Shown one piece after another: positions 8,126 to 16,562 of a stretch of DNA of 36,846 nucleotides. Numbering within the stretch: the first letter of the stretch is position 1; each line of letters starts with the position of its first letter. The position numbers were made by a program, and so were the translations under genes. The DNA is from Pseudomonas fluorescens. Lineage in GTDB: Bacteria; Pseudomonadota; Gammaproteobacteria; Pseudomonadales; Pseudomonadaceae. A model generated the notes under the pieces. That model worked only from the letters and a program-made list of their open reading frames with translations. It was not told the origin of the DNA and made no database searches. The stretch lies in assembly GCF_902497895.1 (NCBI RefSeq), contig NZ_CABVHQ010000059.1, forward strand, positions 1-36,846. Reading direction: 5' to 3'.

Positions 8126-8287
8126 GGTCAGGCTTCGGGATCGTCCAGCCGAGTGCTGATCGCTTCTTCGAGCGCTTGTGAATAGGCGGCGTCCGCCAGA
8201 GTCTTGAGTTCCAAACAGCCTGATGCGTTGATTACGTCATTCTTGAGCAACTCTTCGGCAAGACGCAAAAGCGCATTGTGATACGCA
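8126..8287 (-). pseudogene. Duplicated 3' fragment of the 77-aa gene
   Basis: Matches 6321-6482 at 160 of 162 positions, in the same orientation. It encodes the last 52 or so residues of the 77-aa protein with no proper start. Homology ends abruptly at 8287, where Yip1-like sequence begins. The high identity indicates a recent duplication. Confidence 0.88.
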
Positions 8288-8821
8288 CCCTCGGCACTAC
8301 CTGACCATTTGTTGCTGCTGGCGCTGATCCCGACGGTGTGCCTGTTTATCGGCACCACGGCGGTGGGCTGGAGCCTGGCGCAGGGCGAGACGGTCAAGCT
8401 CAGCAGCGCCAGCGCGTTGCAGCTCTGTGCCCTGCTGTACCTGACCATCCTCGCCGGCATCGCAATCATGGGCCTGTTCATCCGCTGGATGTCGCGCACC
8501 TTCGAAGCACAGCCCACGGTCAATCAGTGCATCGGTTTCGTCGCCTACACCGCAACGCCCTTCTTTATCGCCGGGATTGCCGGTCTGTATCCGGGGCGCT
8601 GGCTGGCGGTCAGCGTGCTGGGTCTCGCGTCGGTCTATTCGACCTTTCTGCTATTCACCGGTTTGCCAAACTTCATGCGCGTGGGCAAGGAGCAAGGCAT
8701 GCTGTACTCGGCGAGCGCCTGGGGCGTCGGATTGCTGGTGCTGGTGACGATACTGGTGTCGATGATTCTGCTGTGGTTTAACGTGCTGACACCCGAGTAT
8801 CTGCGTGCGCTTATGGGTTAG
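8288..8821 (+). pseudogene. 5'-truncated Yip1-family membrane protein
   Basis: Encodes about 170-175 residues with five hydrophobic segments and the Yip1-like stretches LIPTVCLFIGTTAVGWSL, YTATPFFIAGIAGLYPG and FTGLPNFMRVGKEQGMLYS. Family members of about 200 aa start with roughly 30 more residues before the first membrane helix. Here that part is missing and the frame runs directly into the duplicated fragment at 8287. The only nearby starts are TTG codons at 8309-8314 with no Shine-Dalgarno. It is therefore probably not expressed, or expressed as a shortened protein. The 3' end overlaps the convergent ligase gene by 11 bp. Confidence 0.72.
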
Positions 8822-9932
8822 CCGCGCCTAACAATTGATCGACCACCCGCGCCAGCGCGGTCGAAGTCGACAACCCGGCAGCCTGTGCCTGGTCGAAGCA
8901 GTGCAATTGCCGATCGGCGCTGCTGCCCTCCTCCAGGATCTGCCGGGCCTGCTCAAACACCTGGGCCTCACCCAACTGTTCGGCGGTGGCGAGAAAGGTC
9001 TCTTGCGCCCAATCCAGCCATTGCCCGGCCGACAGCATCAGCGCACTGCCCTCGCGGATGAAGTGGCCATGAACGCCAAAACGTTTGGCGCGCCAGCGGT
9101 TTTCCTTGAGGATCCATTGCGAAGTCTGGCTGTAGCCCGCGCCCGGCTGCGGCGTCTCGATGGCATGGCCGACCATGATCCGGAACAGCGAGGCGATGCA
9201 CAAGGCGTCACTCAGGCGCGGGCAGGCATCGGTCATGCGCAGTTCAAGAGTCGGATAACGTGCCGCCGGCCGCAGGCCCCACCAGCATTCGCCAGGGGTG
9301 CTGATCGAGCCGGTTTGCAGCAACAGCTGGAGGTAGTCACGGTAAGCCTGTTCATTCTCGAAGTATTCCGGCACCCCCATGCGCGGCCACTCGTCACACG
9401 CCACCTGGCGATAACTCATGAATCCGCTCGGGGCACCGTCCCAGAACGGTGAAGAGCTGCTCAGCGCCAACAACAGTGGCAACCACGGCAGTACCTGGTT
9501 CATCACGCAGATGCGGTCGAGCCGGTCCGGGACCTCGACATGTACATGCAGACCGCACAGCACGCTGCGTTGCGCAACCCGCTGGAAATCTCTGAACAGC
9601 TTGCGGAAATGCTCCTGGTCGGTGGCCTGTTGCAAGCGCCAGTCAGCCAGCGGATGGCTGCCGGCACAGAGCAGGCCCAAGTCGTTGTTTTCAAGAATCT
9701 GCACCAGCCTGCCGCGAGCGTTCGTCAGATACTCGTTGGCCTGGGCCAGATTGGCGAAGACCGGTGACGCGACCTCGATCTGCCCCTGGAACATCTCAAA
9801 GGCAAAATGGCTGCCCAGGGCAGCCTGGCACTCGGCAATCAGCTGCCGGGTCGGCTGGCTGAGCATGGTGCGTGTTGCCAGATCGGTGATGAGGTATTCC
9901 TCTTCAATCCCGAAGTTCAAGGTCTTGTTCAT
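8811..9932 (-). CDS. YbdK-type carboxylate-amine ligase (GCS2 family)
   Basis: 373 aa, the normal length for the YbdK/glutamate-cysteine-ligase-2 family. These enzymes join a carboxylate (often Glu) to an amine with ATP. Family landmarks are FGIEEEYLITD at the N-terminus, ASPVF with HPLADW, the GLHVHVEVPDR metal/ATP-binding block, and RYPTLELRMTDACPRLSDAL with RWRAKRFG near the C-terminus. It is last in a three-gene unit, 16 bp after the methyltransferase and 26 bp from the end of the haem-oxygenase-like gene's partner. The context suggests amide-bond formation in a small-molecule pathway, not glutathione synthesis. The substrate is unknown. The Shine-Dalgarno is weak (GCAGG). Confidence 0.88.
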   Translation of the reverse strand: MNKTLNFGIEEEYLITDLATRTMLSQPTRQLIAECQAALGSHFAFEMFQGQIEVASPVFANLAQANEYLTNARGRLVQILENNDLGLLCAGSHPLADWRLQQATDQEHFRKLFRDFQRVAQRSVLCGLHVHVEVPDRLDRICVMNQVLPWLPLLLALSSSSPFWDGAPSGFMSYRQVACDEWPRMGVPEYFENEQAYRDYLQLLLQTGSISTPGECWWGLRPAARYPTLELRMTDACPRLSDALCIASLFRIMVGHAIETPQPGAGYSQTSQWILKENRWRAKRFGVHGHFIREGSALMLSAGQWLDWAQETFLATAEQLGEAQVFEQARQILEEGSSADRQLHCFDQAQAAGLSTSTALARVVDQLLGAANP

Positions 9933-9948
9933 GTTTGCCTGCGTACAG

Positions 9949-10902
9949 TCAACGGCTGCGAGTAACGATCAACGCGACCACGGCAATCCGCTCCACCCGT
10001 TGGTAGCCGGGGGTCAACAGCTCCTCGCCGAACACGTCCGGGTCCAGTTCGCGGTAGGTCCAGGCATAGACCGCGCAGGTGAGCCAGGGGCGCAAGGCCT
10101 GAAGGAAAGGATCGCTGCCCTCGACCATGGCCACCCCGGTGTACAGCACCAGAGAACCGCCTGGCGCCAGGCGCGGCAAGGCCTCTTCGACAATCCGCAG
10201 CGACAGTTCGGCGCCAAACGCGCCGCCACCATCACGATAGGTCCGCTGCGCCGGGTCGAGCATATACGGCGGGTTGGCAACGATCAGATCGAATTCACCG
10301 ACCACCCCGTCCAGTACGTCACTGCTGTGGACACTGACATTCGCTACATCGGCCAAGGCCGCGTTGACGGCGGTCATGCGCAGCGCCAATGGGTTGATAT
10401 CCACCGCCAGCACCTCTGCGTCGCGCCGGGCCCGGCCAATCAGGATGGCGCCAACGCCGGCGCCGCAGCCGATATCGACGGCCCGGCGGATGGCACCGTA
10501 GTCATGTTGCAGGTGCGACCTGATCAACTGCGCAAAGCGATAACTGTCCGGGCCGAAAAACACCGCATCGCTGGCAGTGGTCGGAAAACCCGAGTGCACC
10601 AACAGCAGACCCTCCAGGCTCGACCAGCGCACGCTGCTGAACATCAGCCCATCGCGCTGCTCGAGAATGCCTGCCTGTTGCATCTGCTGCAGTTCATCGG
10701 CCGCCAATAATCCAGGGGTGAACGGCCGCGACCAGCCAAACACATCGCGCAGGGATTTCGCCCGTTGATTGGCGGCACGTGTATTGACCCGCTGGTGAGT
10801 CAGCGGCGTGCCGGTGATGAAGTGATAACCGTCCGCCTGCAAGCGGCGGCCCAGGTGCAACAACGCCAGGTCGGCGCTGCACAGTTGTGCTGGCTGATCC
10901 AT
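9949..10902 (-). CDS. Class I SAM-dependent methyltransferase with NPPY motif
   Basis: 317 aa. An N-terminal region of about 130 residues resembles a winged-helix/substrate domain. A Rossmann methyltransferase follows, with the SAM-binding motif VDIGCGAGVGA at 142-152, acidic motif II VLAVDIN at 164-170, and catalytic NPPY at 210-213. NPPY is typical of methylation of amide or base nitrogens (PrmC/HemK, RsmC, RlmG). It lies 9 bp after the haem-oxygenase-like gene, whose stop codon is part of this gene's AGGAG Shine-Dalgarno, so translation is coupled. The coupling argues that it works on the product of that enzyme or of the ligase that follows, although a role on protein or RNA cannot be excluded. 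Confidence 0.85.
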   Translation of the reverse strand: MDQPAQLCSADLALLHLGRRLQADGYHFITGTPLTHQRVNTRAANQRAKSLRDVFGWSRPFTPGLLAADELQQMQQAGILEQRDGLMFSSVRWSSLEGLLLVHSGFPTTASDAVFFGPDSYRFAQLIRSHLQHDYGAIRRAVDIGCGAGVGAILIGRARRDAEVLAVDINPLALRMTAVNAALADVANVSVHSSDVLDGVVGEFDLIVANPPYMLDPAQRTYRDGGGAFGAELSLRIVEEALPRLAPGGSLVLYTGVAMVEGSDPFLQALRPWLTCAVYAWTYRELDPDVFGEELLTPGYQRVERIAVVALIVTRSR

Positions 10903-10911
10903 GCAGAACTC

Positions 10912-12291
10912 CTAGCGCAGACTGGACTTGAGTTCGCCAAACAGCCGGGTAGCCCACAGCCCGGCGGGATGGGAATGGCGCTGCGGCGACAGCCAGGGAA
11001 TCAACAGCTCCATTTGCCTTTCGCCGCTGCATCCGGCCAGCTGGGTTTGCAGGTGCCGGATGTCCGGGTCGTCTGCTACCTGCGCCATTGACCCGTCACG
11101 CTCGCGCCACACCGGCGCAGGACGGTTTGCAGGTTGCCAGTCGCCCGCGATCCAGTCGTGCAACAGCTGTTTTTCATAGGGGCTGAACACCCCGAACATG
11201 GCCGCGCCGCAGCCTTCAATCAACTTCCAGAATCGACTGGCCTGGGGATCCTGATGACGTTTGATCCAGCCCTGGCTCTCCAGCATGGCCAGGAATGCTG
11301 GCAGTTGCCCCGGGGCCGCCAGCCATTGGTTGACGGTCTTGCCGGCAAATCGGCAGAAATCCGAGTGCATGTGCTGGCCGAAGGGCCGTTTGCGTTCGAG
11401 CATCTCGAACACTTCGCGCTGCAGATCGAAGGACTGAATCACCGCCGTTGAACCCAGGCCAAGGTCGTTGAGCCGGTAGCCCAGCGCCACTCGCCGATAG
11501 AAGTCGTCGCGCCCGGCTTCAACCGGCAGCAGTTGCAATACGGTCTGCACGGCCTTGTGGGCATGGCCGCTGCTGGCATTGTCGATGGTCACGTGCAAGG
11601 TGAAGTAATAGGGGTCGATGCCCAATTCCCGAAGTTCATAGGCGCTGATCAGCAAATGCAACGGCAGTCGTTCGTAACCGAGGTTATAGCCGATGACCTC
11701 GGGCAGGAATTCTTCGGCGCACTGGCCCAGGGCCAATTGCACGGTGCCTTGCAGATAATGTGGGTCCTGAGCGCAGGCATTGGGGTCCAGGCCGTGCCTG
11801 GCAAGCAGCTTGCGGTAGATCAGCACATGATTCTGTGCCGGGATGCCCTCCCCCAACTCTTCCAGATAGGTGCGCAGCAGGTTGTCCAAACGCCCATCGT
11901 GCCACTGCCGCAACAGCCCATGGAGCCAGGCGCCATCCACCAGTTTGGTCGGTGCGACAGCCTGCAGGAAATACAAGGCATGCGCCTTGTTGTTGAAGAA
12001 GCGCCGCGAACCACCAGCCTTGCGCCCTTGCAGATACTCGGCGTACTGGCGAGCGACACTGGCGCAGTGTTGTTCGACCCAAGGCTGCAGCGCCTGCGGA
12101 TCCGCGGGCAAATCATTCGGCAAGGTTTCAGCGGCCCGTAACTGTTCTTGAAGAAAAGCCCTGGACATCTCGCGTTTGTCGAGTTCGTCCGGTCCATACA
12201 GCAACTCATCGTAGCGCTGGCGCGCGGCTGCCGATGGCAGAGTTGGCTGAACGTTGGCCGCCTTTAACTCCAGTGTCGTCAGCGCGGTCAT
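10912..12291 (-). CDS. Iron-containing redox enzyme, haem-oxygenase-like fold (HDO superfamily)
   Basis: 459 aa. The core at about residues 135-250 matches the iron-containing redox enzyme / Haem_oxygenase_2 type. LLRTYLEELGEG gives the first acidic helix, CAEEFLPEVIGYNLGYE a second, and TLHVTIDNASSGHAH a third with His233, Asp237 and His243. The arrangement is that of a diiron site. Characterised members (UndA, SznF, BesC) use O2 to decarboxylate, N-oxygenate or cleave amino acids or fatty acids. The C-terminal 200 residues are an extension of unknown role. GAGGT precedes ATG 12291. It is first in an operon with a methyltransferase and an amide ligase and is divergent from an antiporter. I infer an uncharacterised oxidative small-molecule pathway; the reaction itself cannot be predicted. 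Confidence 0.8.
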   Translation of the reverse strand: MTALTTLELKAANVQPTLPSAAARQRYDELLYGPDELDKREMSRAFLQEQLRAAETLPNDLPADPQALQPWVEQHCASVARQYAEYLQGRKAGGSRRFFNNKAHALYFLQAVAPTKLVDGAWLHGLLRQWHDGRLDNLLRTYLEELGEGIPAQNHVLIYRKLLARHGLDPNACAQDPHYLQGTVQLALGQCAEEFLPEVIGYNLGYERLPLHLLISAYELRELGIDPYYFTLHVTIDNASSGHAHKAVQTVLQLLPVEAGRDDFYRRVALGYRLNDLGLGSTAVIQSFDLQREVFEMLERKRPFGQHMHSDFCRFAGKTVNQWLAAPGQLPAFLAMLESQGWIKRHQDPQASRFWKLIEGCGAAMFGVFSPYEKQLLHDWIAGDWQPANRPAPVWRERDGSMAQVADDPDIRHLQTQLAGCSGERQMELLIPWLSPQRHSHPAGLWATRLFGELKSSLR

Positions 12292-12544
12292 GGCCTACCT
12301 CTCATATTCTGACTGTGCATGTTCTGATTGATCGTCGACAGGACGTCTTCTCGGCACGTCTCTATTGCAAAAGAGCGAAACGCTGAAGGGAAAATTCATT
12401 CCGACTTCCAAACCACCGGACCAACGGCAGCGGCGCGATGACCCGCGCCGGTTTGAACCAAGCAGGTGCAGGCCCCTCGAATAGTCATGGAGCAGCAGCC
12501 GGCTGGTCGGTTCGGGTGCGCAGCCAACACGGAGGGAATCGAAC
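12292..12544. promoter_or_regulatory. Divergent promoter region, redox operon / antiporter
   Basis: 253 bp between the divergent starts at 12291 and 12545. It holds both Shine-Dalgarno sites (GAGGT on the minus strand, GGAGG on the plus strand) but no operator I recognise and no gene. Confidence 0.5.
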
Positions 12545-13894
12545 ATGAGCTTCATCCTATGGGTGGCTGTTTTGGGTGCCGTGTTGCTGACACTGGCGCT
12601 GACCTCCTCCTACCTGCGCTGGATGCCGGTCACTACCTCGGCGGTGTGCCTGGCGCTGGGCGTGGCCATCGGTCCTTCTGCGCTGGGTCTGTTGCAGTTG
12701 AATATCGACGGCGCTTCCGTGTGGATGGAGCACCTGACGGAAGTGGCGGTGCTGTTTTCGCTGTTCGTCAGCGGCCTGAAATTACGTCTACCGCTGACTA
12801 ACCGGAGTTGGCGCGTAGCGTTCGGCCTGGCCGGCCCGGTGATGTTCTTGAGTATCTGCGGGCTATGCCTGGTCCTGCACCTGCTGTTTGGCCTGTCATG
12901 GGGGATGGCACTGCTGATTGGCGCCATCCTGGCACCCACCGACCCGGTGCTGGCCGGGATGGTTCAAGTCAACGATGCGCGGGATTACGACCGGGTGCGC
13001 TTCGGCCTGTCGGGTGAAGCCGGGCTCAATGACGGTATCGCCTTTCCGTTTGTGATCCTGGGTTTGCTGGTCCTGCAACAGGAAGGCCGCAGCAGTGCCT
13101 GGTTTGCCGACTGGGCCTTGTACAGTCTGCTGTGGGCGGTGCCTGCCGGGCTGCTCATCGGCTACTGGATGGGCAAAGGCCTTGGCCACCTGACCCTGCT
13201 GATGCGCATCAAGAATGCCGACAGCACCCTCTCCCCCAATGACTACCTGACCCTGGCACTGATCGCCCTGGCCTATGTCGCGGCCGAATCGATTCACGGT
13301 TACGGTTTTCTATCAGTGTTCGCCGCCGGGCTGGGCTTGCGCCAGGCTGAAGTCAAATCCAGCGGTGGCTCGCAAACCCCGGCCGAACACCTGGCCCAAC
13401 CGGTGGTCGGCCATCTGAATGTCGAACCGGAGCAAGCCGTTCACGGCGATATTGAGAACCTTGAGGACAGCCAGGTTGCGGCCGCGATCATGATGGGCGA
13501 CATGCTGGCGTTCGGCAGCCTGGTAGAGCGCGCCATGGAGGTCTTCCTGGTGACCTTGCTCGGTATTGTGCTGGCCACCCATTGGGACTGGCGGGCACTG
13601 GCCATCGGCTTTGCCCTGTTTTGCGTGATCCGCCCGCTGTGCGTGCTGGCCATGCCCTGGGGCACGCTGCTGGACCGCCATCAGCGCCTGTTGATTGGCT
13701 GGTTCGGCATTCGCGGCATCGGCAGTCTCTATTACCTGTTTTACGCCTTGAATCACGACCTCGGACAATCCCAGGCAATAATCTGCACGGACCTGACCTT
13801 ATCGGTCATTGCCCTGAGCATCCTGGTGCATGGCGTCAGCACTCAGCCGATGCTGGCCCGCTACGAGCGACGGCACTCAGCTCGGCTGACCTGA
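12545..13894 (+). CDS. Cation:proton antiporter, CPA1/NhaP type
   Basis: 449 aa inner-membrane protein with about 12 hydrophobic segments. The ion-binding signatures are GAILAPTDPVLAG (TDP at 132-134) and SGEAGLNDGIAFPF (Asn162-Asp163), both typical of NhaP/CPA1 Na+ or K+/H+ exchangers. A hydrophilic loop around KSSGGSQTPAEHLAQPVVGH interrupts the later helices. ATG at 12545 follows GGAGG with eight bases of spacing. It is divergent from the iron-enzyme operon and its 3' end overlaps the convergent 70-aa gene by 18 bp. Ion specificity cannot be read from the sequence. Confidence 0.9.
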   Translation: MSFILWVAVLGAVLLTLALTSSYLRWMPVTTSAVCLALGVAIGPSALGLLQLNIDGASVWMEHLTEVAVLFSLFVSGLKLRLPLTNRSWRVAFGLAGPVMFLSICGLCLVLHLLFGLSWGMALLIGAILAPTDPVLAGMVQVNDARDYDRVRFGLSGEAGLNDGIAFPFVILGLLVLQQEGRSSAWFADWALYSLLWAVPAGLLIGYWMGKGLGHLTLLMRIKNADSTLSPNDYLTLALIALAYVAAESIHGYGFLSVFAAGLGLRQAEVKSSGGSQTPAEHLAQPVVGHLNVEPEQAVHGDIENLEDSQVAAAIMMGDMLAFGSLVERAMEVFLVTLLGIVLATHWDWRALAIGFALFCVIRPLCVLAMPWGTLLDRHQRLLIGWFGIRGIGSLYYLFYALNHDLGQSQAIICTDLTLSVIALSILVHGVSTQPMLARYERRHSARLT

Positions 13895-14089
13895 GCCATC
13901 CTTGCCGGCAATGTCCGGATCATCCGGATCGGCCTCGGCTTCGTCGACTCGCACGCCACTCTCCGGCATATCCTCCTCTTCGAGCTCGACCCGGGTTTTC
14001 TTGCGTTCCGGGTCCCGTGGATCGATCGGTGCCGAGAGTGGATATTCCGGGGTTGGGTCCGTGTCAGGACGTTTTGATCGGCTAGTCAT
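13877..14089 (-). CDS. Small acidic hypothetical protein (70 aa)
   Basis: 70 aa, rich in Asp, Glu, Pro and Arg, with no hydrophobic segment (RKKTRVELEEEDMPESGVR in the centre). It is probably intrinsically disordered. ATG 14089 has AGGTGC upstream. The low-complexity composition fits small conserved Pseudomonas proteins of unknown role. It is convergent with the antiporter, overlapping it by 18 bp. Confidence 0.55.
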   Translation of the reverse strand: MTSRSKRPDTDPTPEYPLSAPIDPRDPERKKTRVELEEEDMPESGVRVDEAEADPDDPDIAGKDGSGQPS

Positions 14090-14243
14090 GGAGCACCTCG
14101 CTTAAGACCCTGGAATTCAGGTCATGCTTTTTTGAGAGTAGAACCTGAGCGCCGTTCGGTTCAAAAGACCGCCAGTCATCGGACAATGCTGTAATGCCGG
14201 TCAGCTAACAGATATCCGTGGATGCCGCGTTCTGATCCGAAAT

Positions 14244-14467
14244 CCACCCCTCACCCCAACCCTCCCGAAACGTCGGACCGCCCCAAGGGGGAGAGGGGGC
14301 TGACCGAGGTGTTTTTTTGATGTGCTGCGACCTGAAAATCCGTATCGAATATGGATTCACCGCAGCGCTCTCAGGTCGCAGTAGATCTTAAATCTCCCGC
14401 GGTCAGTCCCCTCGCCCCCCTGGGGTGTCCGGTACAAACATGGGGAGAGGGTTAGGGTGAGGGGTGG
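14244..14467. repeat. Nested inverted-repeat element, 224 bp
   Basis: Outer arms CCACCCCTCACCC (14244) and GGGTGAGGGGTGG (ending 14467) are exact reverse complements. Inside them lie further pairs: CTGACCGAGG/CGGTCAGTCCC, GCGACCTGA/TCAGGTCGC and AATCC/GGATT around the centre. There is no gene. The structure is that of a MITE or a composite palindromic repeat. Confidence 0.7.
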
Positions 14468-14511
14468 TTCTTGAGTCTGACGAACAATCTGAAGCGCTCC
14501 TCGCAAAAATG
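14441..14511 (-). repeat. 71-bp dispersed repeat, copy 1
   Basis: The reverse complement of this segment matches 36587-36657 at 67 of 71 positions. It extends past the CCACCCCTCACCC arm into TTTTGCGAGGAGCGCTTCAG, so the repeat is longer than the palindrome at 14244-14467. Confidence 0.85.
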
Positions 14512-14582
14512 ACAGGACAATGTCTGGGGAACGGCCATGCACCGAGGTTGTCTTGAGTAAACAATGGTCAGGAAACCTGCGA

Positions 14583-14828
14583 ATGGACTATCTGGATTGG
14601 GTGCAATGGCCAGCCATGGTCGTCACCGTACTCGCCGCGTGGCTGATCGGTTCGCGCCAACCGCAGCGCCGAGTCAGTGGCTTCAGCTGTTTTATCGCGA
14701 GCAATATCTTGTGGGTGATCTGGGGCTATCACACCGATGCCTATGCCTTGATCCTGCTGCAGTTTTGCTTGTGCGCGATGAACTTGCGCGGGTTCAAAAA
14801 GAACACCGAGCCCGAAGGCTCGGCTTGA
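14583..14828 (+). CDS. Small membrane protein (81 aa)
   Basis: From ATG 14583 (AGGAAA upstream) the product is 81 aa with two or three hydrophobic segments: WPAMVVTVLAAWLIG, CFIASNILWVIWGYH and ALILLQFCLCAMNLRGF. It ends in a charged tail KKNTEPEGSA. The W-G-Y-x-T-x-A pattern recalls small PnuC/SemiSWEET-like helices, but I do not assign a function. The upstream frame is open to 14520 without a better start. Its 3' end encodes, on the other strand, the terminator of ercS. Confidence 0.65.
   Translation: MDYLDWVQWPAMVVTVLAAWLIGSRQPQRRVSGFSCFIASNILWVIWGYHTDAYALILLQFCLCAMNLRGFKKNTEPEGSA
14794..14823 (-). terminator. Rho-independent terminator of ercS
   Basis: Read on the minus strand: CCGAGCC, a TTCG tetraloop, GGCTCGG, then TGTTCTTTTT. 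The 7-bp stem is perfect and begins 11 bases after the ercS stop codon. It lies inside the last codons of the convergent small membrane protein gene. Confidence 0.75.
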
Positions 14829-14834
14829 AAAGCA

Positions 14835-16562
14835 CTAACCGAGCATCTGACTCAAGGCTGCACGAAGCTTTCCGGGCTTGACCGGTTTGTTCAACAGCGG
14901 CGCGCCGAGCTTTTGCAACGAACGTCGACATTGATCGCTGCGGTCAGCGGTGATCATGATCGCCGGAATGGGTTGTGCGAAATGTTCGCGCAGGCGCCTG
15001 ACCACCTCGCAACCAATCACCCCGTGATCCAGGTGAAAGTCCGCCAGAATCAGTTCCGGTGCCCGGCCTTGCAAGGCTTGCAGGGCGCCGACTTCATCGG
15101 TGGCGGTGACCACTTCGCAGCCCCACTGTCCGAGCAATGCGCTCATGCTTTCGAGGATGCTCAGTTCGTTGTCCAGCACCAGCAGGCGGCGGCCCGGCAA
15201 GGGGTTGCCGGTAATCAGTTGCGGCGCCGCCTGGCTGATGGGCAGCGGCACCTCGCGGGAAATCGGCACATCGATGCTGAACATCGAACCACGTCCAGGC
15301 CGGGAGATCACCTGGACCCGATAGCCAAGGATTTTCGCGATTCGCTCGACAATCGCCAGGCCCAGACCCACACCCTTGCGATCGGCGGCGCGACCGACGT
15401 CGAGTTGGTTGAACTCGAGAAAAATCGAATCCAGCCGGTCGGCGGCAATACCACGACCGGTGTCCCAGACCTCAAGCCGCAAGAACTCGCCGCGGCGTCT
15501 GGCCCCCAGCAAAATGCTGCCCTCGACGGTGTAGCGACAGGCATTGCTGAGAAAATTGCGCAGGATCCGGGTCATTAGGCGCAAGTCGGTATGCACGGCA
15601 AAATTGCCAACCCGCGCCCGCAGATTCAGGCCCGCCGCCTGGGCGACCGACTGGAACTCGGAGACCAGCGGCGCGAGCAATTCGTCCAGCCGGTACAAGG
15701 CAATATCCGGTTTGACCGCGGCCTGATCGAGTTTGGAGATATCCAATAGGTCGGTAAGCAAATCTTCGGCGCCTTCCAGGGCCTGATGGGTGCGTTCGAC
15801 CAGTACCTGTTCAACCTCGGGCAAGGCCCGCTCGCGCAAGGTGGAGATCAACAGGCGTGCGGCGTTCAACGGCTGCAGCAAGTCATGGCTGGCGGCGGCG
15901 AGGTATTTGTCCTTGCTGCGATTGGCCGCCTGGGCCGCATCCCGGGCATCGCGCAAGGCCTGCTCGACCTGTTCGCGCTGGGCGATCTGCTGCTGCAGGT
16001 TACGGTTGGCTTCCAGCAGTTCATCGGTGCGGGCCGCAACCCGCTGTTCCAGTTCATCGTTGAGTTGCTGCAAACGTTGCTGGGCCAGTTTGCGATCGGT
16101 GATATCGGTGACGAAGCCTTCCACCAGCCCGTCCTGATCGGGTTTGAGCAGCAGGTTCATCAGCACATCGAGGCTACTGCCGTCCTTGCGTTGCAGCCTC
16201 GTTTCATAACCGAGCAGGCTGCGTTGGCTCTGCAGCTTCTCGCTGATCGACTGCAACTCGCCAGCGCCACCGACGAACAGGTTGCCGACCAGGCCGGTCA
16301 GGGAAAACAGCACTTCCTGGGGCGTGTCATAACCGAGCATCCGCGCCAGTGCCGGGTTGGCGGCACGCATGCCCTCTTGCAGGCTGGCCTGAAAAATACC
16401 GTGCACCGCATGCTCGAACAGCCATTTGTAGCGATTGCGCTCGGCTTCCAGCTCATCGAGACGCGCCGCCAGCTCGGGATAATGGGTCTTGCGCGCCGAA
16501 TGGCTGCCCAGCCCCAACAGACCGGCCAGGGCCCGTTGCTGCTCTTCAGAGGGCTTCGCCAT
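14835..16562 (-). CDS. ercS: PAS hybrid histidine kinase, ErcS type
   Basis: 575 aa from ATG 16562. A PAS sensing domain spans about residues 45-155, followed by a coiled coil at 155-215. The HisKA phosphorylation site is His226 in SHDLLQPLNAARLL. The HATPase has N-box RILRNFLSNACRYT, G1 VWDTGRGIA and G2 GVGLGLAIV, and a C-terminal receiver has DFHLDHG. No membrane segment is seen, so it is cytosolic. The PAS-kinase-receiver layout and the position behind an iron alcohol dehydrogenase match ErcS (PA1992) of P. aeruginosa, which is part of the ethanol-oxidation control circuit. It overlaps the 3' end of ercA by 17 bp, so the two are co-translated. The open frame reaches 16688, but that part runs over ercA coding sequence. 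A terminator follows the stop codon. Confidence 0.88.
   Translation of the reverse strand: MAKPSEEQQRALAGLLGLGSHSARKTHYPELAARLDELEAERNRYKWLFEHAVHGIFQASLQEGMRAANPALARMLGYDTPQEVLFSLTGLVGNLFVGGAGELQSISEKLQSQRSLLGYETRLQRKDGSSLDVLMNLLLKPDQDGLVEGFVTDITDRKLAQQRLQQLNDELEQRVAARTDELLEANRNLQQQIAQREQVEQALRDARDAAQAANRSKDKYLAAASHDLLQPLNAARLLISTLRERALPEVEQVLVERTHQALEGAEDLLTDLLDISKLDQAAVKPDIALYRLDELLAPLVSEFQSVAQAAGLNLRARVGNFAVHTDLRLMTRILRNFLSNACRYTVEGSILLGARRRGEFLRLEVWDTGRGIAADRLDSIFLEFNQLDVGRAADRKGVGLGLAIVERIAKILGYRVQVISRPGRGSMFSIDVPISREVPLPISQAAPQLITGNPLPGRRLLVLDNELSILESMSALLGQWGCEVVTATDEVGALQALQGRAPELILADFHLDHGVIGCEVVRRLREHFAQPIPAIMITADRSDQCRRSLQKLGAPLLNKPVKPGKLRAALSQMLG

Noticed and set aside
8835..9452. 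205-aa plus-strand open frame inside the ligase gene
   Set aside because: Shadow of a high-GC gene on the other strand.
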